Below, piece after piece: positions 7,140 through 15,945 of a stretch of DNA of 27,067 nt; position 1 is the stretch's first letter; the number at the start of each line of letters is the position of its first letter. The notes beneath the pieces are model-generated. The model saw only the letters and a program-made list of their open reading frames with translations, was not told where the DNA came from and did no database searches. The stretch covers positions 1-27,067 of the forward strand of contig CAICTM010001551.1 of assembly GCA_903772945.1 (NCBI GenBank). The letters are read 5' to 3'. This DNA is from Seminavis robusta (lineage: Eukaryota > Bacillariophyta > Bacillariophyceae > Naviculales > Naviculaceae). Made by a program: the position numbers and the translations under genes.

Positions 7140-8920
7140 TAACACTACATTTTGAATTGTGAGGATACCAGACTGTGATGGAAAATGTTGGAACGGAGGC
7201 ATGAAATACAATAGAGTAGACTACATGTTTTAGAAACCCAAAACTATCAATATCAATGCTGTCAAGCCTGGAGTGGTCGGGCCTTGGGCTCTGGTGCTCA
7301 TTGTCGCTGGCTGGTTTTTCCTTTGGTCGGAAAACTGTTTGACAGCTCAACTGGCTAATTATTTTGCGATGTAAAAGCTGGGAGCTGAAGCAGGAAGCAA
7401 GCAGACAGCCGAATACACGTAGCCGAGGAAGACGGTTAGCCAGTAGTACCACAATGCAGGAAGGAAAATGACGAAGACCTTCGGAGGACTTGACGACGTA
7501 TTGTTTTTTGTTATCCTCTCTTCTACTCTGTTTGTACTTCTATTATCTCGTCTCCTGATCCCAGAGGCTTCAGTTGGAAGCTCGATCGATTCCTTGGAAG
7601 ACTGATCTTTGCAACAGCGCACACAACATCTACGCGTCCCTTGCAGATGTTTTTTCACATCTGTTGTGACATCCCATTATTGCAAGGAATAAACCATGAT
7701 CCACAATCGTACAGCCCAAATCGATCTCGCCCCAACACAACAACTGCCACCGTGTCGCTCAAGAGCATTCACTTTGGCGGTCCCATGTACAGGTTGTTGT
7801 AGCTTCCATGCAGCAATGAACTGCGTCCTTGCTTGCTATTAGACGGCGATACGGTGATGGTGATCCAAACCCCAAAATGCTCTTCGAAAATGTGGTTGAT
7901 ACCTGGTACCGGTAGTCGGAACCGATCTCAAACACAGCTCATCCAATTCAGTGGCTGCCTCGCAGATACATCAAAACATTTCCTTGGGGGTTCAACTATC
8001 CACCCAAAAGCAATTGAGATGCGTCATTGCGGTCTGCTGTCGATCGGCAACAAGCATCCGAAGAAGAAAACCACCCTCTGGCAACGACGACCCTTGTGCC
8101 GCTGGACGGATGGCCATCCATCCAACTCAGAAAAGACAAATCGGATGAGGCAATTTCCAGCTCGTGTAGCGACAGCAACTGCAATGGCAAAAAGTTGACG
8201 GAAGATGCCTTACTTCTTGCCATACATCGTGTGTGCGCGACAATTATCCAGTCCTTGCTGAGGCAAGGCGTTTGTTGCGGCTCGGCGCATCTTTTTGGAA
8301 ATAATCCCAACAGGTTGGGAAGCAATTCCCAACAAATACCTTGGCAACGGATTGCGGAAGATTCATAGCGTGGACGGAGTGACAGCCATGGAGCGTTTGG
8401 CAGGAACCGAATCGTTCTACTCGAGAAGTTCTGCTGGTGCTTTGGCTGGACTGGTCTGCAGGGGCCAAGTCAAGTCAATGAACGGTACTTGCACGCTGCA
8501 AGAAAAGGATCAGGTTCCACCTTGAAAAGCCGTGGATCGTTGGGATGCTGCAGCTGCAGAACGATGAAGGATGAATCAGGTTCGTGCATTGAACTGGAAG
8601 CTACAACCATTGCAATCGTCCGTACTGGCACGGCTGCACCGGTACCGGACATGTTGCCGAAAAGGCAATTTGGCATCTGTTAAAAATCGGGGACCAATGC
8701 ACGTTTCGCATTCCCTGGGTCTTTTGGATCACGCTTTGGGGTTTGGGAGTGAGCCGGACGAGCCTGGGTCCCTCTTTCACGCTTCACTCCCTTGGCTGGA
8801 AGGAGCACACCTTTTAGAAAGATCTTTCGCTTCGGCCTACCCAAAAGCTCACAAAAACAAATTTGCATGCATTCAACAACAGCAAAAACAACACAACACA
8901 AACAAACGATTCAAAGAAAG
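7140..8920 (+). other. Long intergenic stretch, possible decayed coding segment at 8018-8683
   Basis: No intact gene is supported. A minus-strand frame at 7359-7658 has one hydrophobic stretch but begins with a non-ATG triplet and has no family features. At 8018-8368 the plus strand is open for 117 codons with protein-like composition (KKLTEDALLLAIHRVCATI). Frames then switch near 8300-8340 (LGNGLRKIHSVDGVTAMERL) and again near 8500 (GSCIELEATTIAIVRT). That would fit a frameshifted pseudogene or a multi-intron gene, but I do not recognise the product. The last 50 bases before 8921 are an A/C-rich leader (AACAACACAACAC) typical of a 5' UTR for the ABC transporter gene. Confidence 0.35.
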
Positions 8921-11560
8921 ATGAAGGTGAAAGTATTATCAACGTTTTCGTACCAAGCGACCGCCTTTTTGACGGTGGGAGTGCCGATGGCTGCGGTTGT
9001 GATAGCACAACGTGGCTACCTTTTCCTGGATCGATCAAAATTATCCATAGACAGAATCTGCGCGTTGTCTTGGCCTCCAGAGGCAAACTGCGTTGTCGAG
9101 TTTATGCCATATGGTCTAGGAGTTCTTCTTCTACTCCTCGGCTCCAATTTGGCATCTTTCCTGCTGGAAGCGCCATCCGAGACGGAAGTCAAGAATGTCC
9201 AAACTCAGTATGAGCGCCGCCATGCCATGATCGAAGAGATGGTGGAAGAACTGGAGGATCATGACTGGGACTCGGACGAACTTGGGATGGTGGTATTCGG
9301 AAAACTACGAAGTGCGCTGATTGATCTGCTCGAGTTACCTCGCATCGAGAGAAACACGTTGGAGAAGGGATTTCATTTTGCCTGGCTTCTTTTTGAAAAA
9401 GAGCTTCGTGTTGCCATAGCGAAAACAAAGGAGGGTGAAGAGATTGAGTACGCCAATGGCAAGAAGCTCGACAAATTACTTTCCGCTTACGATAGCTTCT
9501 ACAGGCTGGCCCTGCGAGGAGGAGCTGCTCAAGATGCGGCGGACGTTAAGAGAATTTGGGATCTTGTGAAGAAGGGACGTCGTGCTCATCGCACTATTGA
9601 ATTCAGAGGTGTTTCAAAGGCCCTGCAGATGCTCTGGATGGTCCGAACTGGCATCATTTGGGTTGCATTGGAAATGTTGGTGTCCATGGTCGCTGCAATG
9701 GTTTCGGCGCTGAGTGTCTATTATCGATCAGAGGTACTCGACACTATTCAGCTCGGTGGCGAGACCTTCTGGGTTGCTTCCAAGGCTATGGTATTTGTCG
9801 AATTGACTTCTGCTCTTCTCTTGTTGCTCGCAAAGACCCTGAAGATCCGTGGTGGAGGTATGGTGGCTCATGAAGTCAAGGTCAAGTATTTTAAAGCACT
9901 TATTGAACAAGATTTGAGCTGGTGGGCTGTTATGGGCAAGGAAGAGGAAGAACCGAAGTGGGAACTCTTTAGCCTCGACCGCGAGGTGAAAGACTTTCTT
10001 GAAATCCCGCAAGACATTGCCAAGAGCGCCTCGACCGTGGCTACTCATTCTATTCTTGTCCTGACCAAGTCGTCAAGATCCTTCTATTTTCTCCTTTTCC
10101 TGAACTTTGGAATGCCCATCCTCTCTTGGGTTCTGCAAAAAGTTACGCACAAACTAAGGCCTATCCTGATGAGGGGTTTGGTGCTTCCTTCCTATGACGA
10201 ATATACTTGGCTCTATGCCGTTGATGCAAAGTATGTTTCTACCTTTCAATCTTTCGGGCGAAGTGAGCGGGAGTGTCAGAGCTATGCAGAAAGCAGTTTG
10301 GCAAACATCAATTACGAAAAGCGCGAGTTCCTCATCGACGCCATGGAAGATCCAATGCGAGCGATCGTTTCCACCTCACTTGATGCTGCCCAGATCAAAA
10401 CATCCGGTGCGCTTGTGAACAGAGGAAAAGCAACTCTTTCGCAGGCTCAAGCTATGATGAAATCGTCCGAGGAAGTTGCAGAAACTACTGACAGGACGTG
10501 GAGCCTTTTCAAACAAGTCGTTGAACGAGCCCAGCCGCTCGCAAATGTGTACGACCTATGTGTACTGCCCAAGAAAATCAAAATGAACGGTGGCATCTTT
10601 CCGAGCCACAAAGCAAAGGGACACATAGTTTTCAACAACGTGTCTTTCAAATACCCGAACCGAAAAGTAGCTGTGCTGAAAGGACTGTCCTTTGAAGCTT
10701 TGGCAGGCCAAACCTGCGGAATGACCGGCCAAGCCGGTTGTGGAAAGAGCACTGTAATGAAGCTTTTGGAACGCTTCTACGATGTTGATGACGGTCAGAT
10801 TCTGCTCGATGGGGTTGACATTCGAGAGTACAATCCCGAATGGCTACGTAACCAGATTGTTGCCGTCTCACAGGAAGCAACCATGATTCCAACGACTTTG
10901 AGGGAGAATATCACCCTGGGAAAGCCCAATGCTACTGTGGAAGAGATCTACGAGGCTTGCCGTATTGCAAACATTTATGACGTTATTACAGATAAAGACC
11001 GTTTCCCACAAGGTCTGCGTACTGAAATCGAGTGTGTTTCGAACATTTCTGGAGGGTGAGTAACTCCTGAGTGCTACCGGTTGGTCTGTGGGTCGTGTCA
11101 ACCTACGCATTTGTCTAACTCATCCATGGTTCTGTGCTTTTTCAGAGAGAAACAACGCATTGCGATTGCGCGTGCAGTCCTGGCTAACCCCCCTATACTC
11201 CTCTTGGACGAGGCCACTGCTTCATTGGATGAAGAAAACCAGGCTCAGGTCCAGGATGCCTTAAACAAGCTCCTGAAGGGCCGTACAACATTGGTGATCG
11301 CACACCGTTTGTCAACCTTGCGTAAGGCAGACAAGATCATGACATTTGATCAAGGCAAGATAGCTGAAAGCGGTACGCATGATGAACTTGTCAACCAGGA
11401 TGGGTCTATTTATGGCAAGCTTTGGAATACACAGTTTGGACGCTCGACGTTTGGATCAGAAGAGCCAATCTGCAAGCCTATCCCTGCGGACGATGACACG
11501 AGCACGGATGACAGCACCGACCTTGATTGTGAAATCACTGATGAAGATAGTGAACTGTAG
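8921..11560 (+). CDS. ABCB-like half ABC transporter, two exons
   Basis: Exons 8921-11055 and 11146-11560 give 849 residues; the intron is 11056-11145. The ATG at 8921 follows an A/C-rich leader; an in-frame ATG at 8867 is an alternative. Hydrophobic segments lie near residues 10-30, 62-83, 240-266, 283-305 and 388-405, with a long hydrophilic insert at 90-230. A type-1 exporter coupling-like stretch, [17 protein letters not shown], is at 320-336. The nucleotide-binding domain (about 565-800) has Walker [10 protein letters not shown] (603-611), a Q-loop (VSQE), signature ISGGEKQR (709-716, split by the intron), Walker B ILLLDE (729-734) and H-loop His765. SGGEKQR is the form seen in ATM1/HMT1-type ABCB proteins. 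The region where helices 5-6 should be (about 480-515) is not clearly hydrophobic, and the usual VGERG element before the signature is replaced by IECVSN. Substrate and membrane are unknown. An AATAAA lies at 11621. Confidence 0.88.
11056..11145 (+). other. Intron of the ABC transporter gene (90 bp)
   Basis: Donor GTGAGT at 11056 and acceptor TTTTTCAG ending at 11145. Splicing joins GG to A and restores SGGEKQR of the ABC signature, whereas reading through meets a TGA at once. The conserved motif across the junction makes this intron nearly certain. Confidence 0.95.
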
Positions 11561-11778
11561 AATGTTATGTCGCGACGTGGGATTCTTTGGTACCTGTAGA
11601 TGGCACGGTACAGTACCGGTAATAAAACCTTAGAAAGAACTACTAGTATATGCAAACGTGCTCCCTACAATACCGTACCGTACGGTACGGAACCTGTAGC
11701 TTGTAGAGGCGCGACTGAACTTGAAATCCGTTCGTTGGATATCCTATTACTAGTACTCCGTCGGCTCTTTGCTTTCAG
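11561..11778. other. 3' flank of ABC gene with an 18-bp perfect palindrome
   Basis: This holds the AATAAA at 11621-11626, a TACCGGTA word at 11614-11621 and a perfect palindrome CCGTACCGTACGGTACGG at 11673-11690. Its end (CTTTGCTTTCAG to 11778) resembles the 3' end of the ABC intron and belongs to the duplicated fragment that follows. Confidence 0.6.
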
Positions 11779-12072
11779 GGAGAAGCAAGGGATCACGGTT
11801 GCCAAACACAACAAGTCCTGGCCAATCAATCATCTTACTGTCCAATGAGGCAAACTTCTCCATTGGATGAAGAAAGCGCATCCTTCAGTCCCTTGAGGCA
11901 AACAAGATCGTGATTTTCGAAACAAGGCAAACTTGACGAAAGCAGAGCACCTGCTTTAGAACGAATTGGTCAATCAGAATGGGTCTTTCCACCTGTATGA
12001 CAAGCAGTTGGGTCGAATCAACCCTGTGTCAGAGCCTGTAATCAAGCCGAGTCTTGCGGAACATGAGAACTG
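11779..12072 (+). pseudogene. Decayed duplicate of ABC transporter exon 2
   Basis: This aligns collinearly with the first two thirds or so of exon 2 (11146-11560). GGGAGAAGCAAGGGATCACGG matches AGAGAAACAACGCATTGCG. TCCATTGGATGAAGAAA matches TCATTGGATGAAGAAA. AAACAAGATCGTGATTT matches the segment for ADKIMTFD, and TCAATCAGAATGGGTCT matches TCAACCAGGATGGGTCT, followed by AAGCAGTTGG, CAGAGCC and CAAGCC. The copy has lost the Walker B region through deletion and has stops and frameshifts. The intron acceptor (TTTCAG) is kept, so it arose by DNA-level tandem duplication, not by reverse transcription. Confidence 0.82.
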
Positions 12073-12326
12073 GAGGGAAATCACTGGAGCAGAAACTCAT
12101 GGTTACTTTTTCTTCTTTATTTCGTCCTAAAGTCCCGTGATTCACGTGCACTATGGCAACATGGAGCCAACCGGAGCCAACCGGCTGTCTGTGGTTACTT
12201 TGTGAACGGAGAGCTACCGGCAATTCTTCTATTCTACTCGAACACTACGCTGTACCCAGATCCGTCGCAGCTACCAGGTCGCACGGTTGAGACAACAGGA
12301 CTTGCAGAAGCTTCGACTTGACGCAG
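12073..12326. other. Spacer between ABC remnant and RING/ART gene
   Basis: No gene is seen. It contains a perfect 10-bp tandem pair, GGAGCCAACC, at 12163-12182. The last part must include the 3' UTR of the convergent minus-strand gene. Confidence 0.5.
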
Positions 12327-15300
12327 CTAGGTCTTGCACTTGGGGCAATGATTGCTGCGTTGCAACGCAGCAGTGATGCAGCCTTCATGGAACAAGCAGC
12401 CACAGCGTACTAGCTGCAGTATCTTCCCCTTTCGCTGCAGATTGTTCGAGCAGATGGAGCAGTCCCCTGACCTCGCCAACGTCCTGACACGACGTGTGCA
12501 GGCGACGGATCGAGCTGTCGCAATTACGTGAGTGGGTGGATTTTGAGCGGCCGCATTGGTCTGAGGGTGTGCACTTCGAGAAGACCCCGGCGGCGGACCA
12601 CGATTGCTTTGGCTGCTCTGCCGCTGCATCTGGGTCTGAGACGTCATGTTATGAGAAGATTGTGATGCTTGTGATGGCTGTGTAGGAGGCGGAGCTCCTG
12701 GGTGATGCGAATGATGAGGAGGTCTTCCACTGGTGCTAGTTGCATGAGTAGGAGGCCTTGCCGGCGGAGGGGCCGACTGAGAAGGTGCCGCCTGTTGAGG
12801 AGGCTGCGACGGAGGAGGCGCCGGTGCTGGGGTAGCCTTCTTGCTGGCATGGTTCGCTGGTGAGTGCAGTGACTTCAAACGTTGAGACAATTTAGATTTG
12901 TTGGTGGGCGGAGGCTGATTCTGAGGAGGGGGCTGTGGGTTTGATTTTGCCACGTTAGTTGGCCGCGCCCCGTTAGTCGTCAAGGAGTAAGGTGCAGGTG
13001 CGTCAAACGGGGACGATTTCGCCACGTTAGTTGGCGGAGCCGCGGGGGCGCCGGTTGCCAAAGTGCCCCCACCAACAGCGGGAGGGGCAATCTGACCAGC
13101 AGGAGCTCCCCACAAAGATGAAAAGGCAACGTTTTGTGTTGGAAGTAAGGCTATCTTGACGTCAGCATGCAGCTCGGCCGATTGCCAAATCGCATCCCCC
13201 ACCACCTGTTTGACCACTTCCTGAATTCTCAGTTCCAGTTCCTGAGGCCCGTACCCCCACTCTTTGCGTTTGTGCCGCTTGACGCAGCCCGTTTTGACAA
13301 GCACGGCATCTTTGTGCAACTGAGGGTGGTTGAGTTCCAAATACTCAAGGATGAATTTGTTCTTCTGGGGCGACGGGGTGGCGCTTAAAGACGTGCAAGC
13401 TGCGTTCGAGGAGGGAGGATGGCCAGACATGTTGCCGTGATTGGGTCCGTTGGCATTGCCGAAGCTAACCGCCAGTGCTGTTCCTATTGCCTGGCTGTTA
13501 CTCATCGCCGCTGCAAGGGGGCTGTCAAATCTTGTGGGTGCTGCTGGTGCGCTCAAACCACCAACAGCAGCAGCAGGTGGAGGAGGAGGAGGCGGTAGCA
13601 ACGTGGCCGTTGGAGAAGAGGGGGCTGCGGAAGCTGCAAAAGGTGGGGCAGGTGCAGGAGTGGTAAAGGCGCCTACAAGAGGACTCGCTTTCGCTTGGAG
13701 GTCGCCCAAAGTCGCTTTATTGGGGGCGGCTGCGGCGTCGGCACTCCTTTTCTTCTGGGCCAAGAAATGAGCCAAGTAGGATTCAGCTCTGTTCCAGTAA
13801 GGGTTTCCAACGATCTCCTTAATTCTCTCTCTCATGGCTGCTGTGACGGACTCGTATCCTGGTTCCTGTCGCTTGATTCGTTCGGCGCATTCTTTGATAA
13901 CTTTTTTGACTTTGCCGTGCAAGGTTGGATCTTTGGTCTCGAGGTATTTTATAAGCACTCTTGTGAACATCAAGAAGCGCTCCTTTTGACGACGCAGCTC
14001 CTTTTCTTGATCTGCGGCGGTCGTGCTTCCATTACCAATGTGTGCGGGGGCAGCTCGAGCTACGGCCGCCGCCGCTTCACGGGCACGGATAGTGCTGATT
14101 GGTGTTGGTGCAAAAGGATCAGAAGCTGCAGCCCCTGGTCCAAGGTTTGGAACAAACGGGACCGGTGGGTTCCTGGCACCGTTGCCGAATGACGGAGGGG
14201 CCGCGACAGCAGGGGAGTTCAAAAGCAGGGATCCGCTTGGCAAGGGGTCAGACCATGGCGTAATCCTCTGTACGGGAGTGGGCACGTTGTTGTTGAAGAA
14301 CTCATCCAAGATCCCCTGCATCTTGAGATGACACGTCCAAAGGCGAGCATTGCTGGGATCAAACAAGCTGCCATGAGATTGAACGATTCTCCCCGGGAAC
14401 TGAAGGATTGGAAGCACCTGCCAGCTCCTCCTCAAGACGATTTCATCGCTGGCCACGTGGTCATTGCGAGCTTTGTTACCGATCACCGTGTTGACATGTG
14501 GATCTTTGCTGCCACCTGGGCCTACGCGGATCTCCCGTCCCTTTCGGATGGCAACCAACAGACAGGTATCTCCCATGGACCTAAAGCCATAGGGATTGTT
14601 GCCTACATACACACCTTCGCCAAAATAAGCACCATGTTTGGTGTGTATATTGGACTCGTGCCGTTCAGGGTGGCTTAGGAGACCATCACGGCGGATGCTG
14701 TGCAAGTGCTGGCGGTGTGTGTAGTGGTATGCTAGCATTACGTGAGTTGGAAGGCCGGCCTTGGCAAACTCCAGCTCACACTCCATGAACTTTTCTGCCA
14801 AGAAGACCATGTCATCTTGTCCAACCAGTTCTAGGTCTTGACATTGAGGATCCTCCTGCAGCAACTGGCCATGTTCTTGGATCATGCGCTCCACAAAGAC
14901 AAAAGCACGACCTGCGGGGGACTTGTACATGGCCTCTTGTTCTTGCATCTTGCGCTCGGCATGCTGTAGCTCTTCCTCTTCCTGCAATCTAGCCGCCATT
15001 GCAGCAGCTGTCAAAGAATCCATGTCCTTCATGCTGCTTGTTCTGCGTCTCTTCATGGCAGGCATCTTGCGGTCCTCTTCTTCGTCATCGCTGTCATCAC
15101 TGTCGAGCAAGTCAATGAAAACGGGTCGTTTGCTACTGCCATGGATCATGGCGTCGTTGGCGTCGTTGTCGTCTTGTGCGAACATCATGTTTGTCTCAAT
15201 GCCATTGGGACCCAAAGAAGAAGAGTACAGTCGTGAATTTAGCGGAACCTCACCCACCCTTTCCACAGCTGATGCCGACGCTGTTCCAAAGTACAACTGT

Positions 15301-15395
15301 TTCCCGCTGTCATCGAGACTTTGGTTGCTGTTGGTTATGCTGTGTATGCTGTTAAAAGGGGCTGCAGAAGCAGCAAAGGCGCTTTGGCTTGTCAT
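12327..15395 (-). CDS. PARP-like ADP-ribosyltransferase fused to SIM and RING-like finger
   Basis: Single exon of 1022 residues from ATG 15395; upstream codons are open but start with a non-ATG triplet. Order of parts: a SUMO-interaction-like motif VFIDLLDSDDSDDEEE (92-107); a basic KRRR stretch (115-118); a Glu/Gln coiled segment (133-157); a PARP/ART-like domain (about 215-335) with YHYTH (His224), GLL, GAYFGEGVYV (Tyr263) and SDEIVLRRSWQVLPIL; two related helical repeats (about 475-545 and 678-748); long Pro/Ala/Ser-rich linkers; and a terminal RING-like finger with ligands C979, C982, C998, C1000, H1003, C1006, C1017 and C1020. The fourth ligand is Cys instead of the usual His. His and Tyr of the ART triad are recognisable; the third position is acidic, but I cannot tell whether it is Asp317 or Glu318, so activity is unproven. 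Probably nuclear. Divergent from the resolvase gene at 15946. Confidence 0.8.
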   Translation of the reverse strand: MTSQSAFAASAAPFNSIHSITNSNQSLDDSGKQLYFGTASASAVERVGEVPLNSRLYSSSLGPNGIETNMMFAQDDNDANDAMIHGSSKRPVFIDLLDSDDSDDEEEDRKMPAMKRRRTSSMKDMDSLTAAAMAARLQEEEELQHAERKMQEQEAMYKSPAGRAFVFVERMIQEHGQLLQEDPQCQDLELVGQDDMVFLAEKFMECELEFAKAGLPTHVMLAYHYTHRQHLHSIRRDGLLSHPERHESNIHTKHGAYFGEGVYVGNNPYGFRSMGDTCLLVAIRKGREIRVGPGGSKDPHVNTVIGNKARNDHVASDEIVLRRSWQVLPILQFPGRIVQSHGSLFDPSNARLWTCHLKMQGILDEFFNNNVPTPVQRITPWSDPLPSGSLLLNSPAVAAPPSFGNGARNPPVPFVPNLGPGAAASDPFAPTPISTIRAREAAAAVARAAPAHIGNGSTTAADQEKELRRQKERFLMFTRVLIKYLETKDPTLHGKVKKVIKECAERIKRQEPGYESVTAAMRERIKEIVGNPYWNRAESYLAHFLAQKKRSADAAAAPNKATLGDLQAKASPLVGAFTTPAPAPPFAASAAPSSPTATLLPPPPPPPAAAVGGLSAPAAPTRFDSPLAAAMSNSQAIGTALAVSFGNANGPNHGNMSGHPPSSNAACTSLSATPSPQKNKFILEYLELNHPQLHKDAVLVKTGCVKRHKRKEWGYGPQELELRIQEVVKQVVGDAIWQSAELHADVKIALLPTQNVAFSSLWGAPAGQIAPPAVGGGTLATGAPAAPPTNVAKSSPFDAPAPYSLTTNGARPTNVAKSNPQPPPQNQPPPTNKSKLSQRLKSLHSPANHASKKATPAPAPPPSQPPQQAAPSQSAPPPARPPTHATSTSGRPPHHSHHPGAPPPTQPSQASQSSHNMTSQTQMQRQSSQSNRGPPPGSSRSAHPQTNAAAQNPPTHVIATARSVACTRRVRTLARSGDCSICSNNLQRKGKILQLVRCGCLFHEGCITAALQRSNHCPKCKT

Positions 15396-15945
15396 GGTTT
15401 GTGGACGTCTGGAAATGTGAGGAATCAACAATGATGGAGAATTATGAACACAGCCGTATCGATAGTTGAGAGGCGATCGAGATATGTGAGGCAGAGCCGA
15501 GCCGAGTCGAGTCGAGTCTAGCAATCAACAGGCTCAAAAACCTCCGTAATAAACACTATTGCAACGTTCAACACACCTCGTCCTCTTCGATAATTTTGTG
15601 CGCTTTGTCCAGACTGTCACTGCCATCATCAGCCGTGTTCTTTGGGCTACCGGTAAGTTGGAGATCTTGCTCTCAGTTGGACAAAAACGGGACTCGTCGA
15701 GATTCCCGAGTGACGAGTCACGAAACGTTTGAACAAAGCGACGCCAAGTGTTCTTACGCGAATAAAAGATTTCCCATTTAGTCGTGCATTAGCACTCTCC
15801 ACTTAGAGACGCTTCTCCTCACTCAAAAGCTGTTTCCGTCTCATTTTTTGTAACGTCTTCCAGCTCTTCACAAAACACCGTTGCCCACACCAACTTTGTC
15901 GAAGAACCTTGGCGGCCGAGAGGCCACAGTGGAAAGAAGCGCACA
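15396..15945. promoter_or_regulatory. Shared divergent intergenic region (550 bp)
   Basis: This is the only sequence between the start codons of the minus-strand ART/RING gene and the plus-strand resolvase gene, so both promoters and leaders must lie here. It contains the short iteration GAGCCGAGCCGAGTCGAGTCGAGTC (split: GAGCCGAGCC, then GAGTCGAGTCGAGTC) near 15494-15517 and a TACCGGTA word at 15648-15655. No TATA box is convincing. Confidence 0.65.

Noticed and set aside
7359..7658. Minus-strand ORF with a hydrophobic segment
   Set aside because: GTG start, no internal Met, no family resemblance. The single hydrophobic stretch is not enough.
13441..14678. Plus-strand ORFs opposite the ART/RING gene
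   Set aside because: They are shadows of the Ala/Pro-rich minus-strand protein, with no conserved motifs, whereas the minus strand has clear domains.
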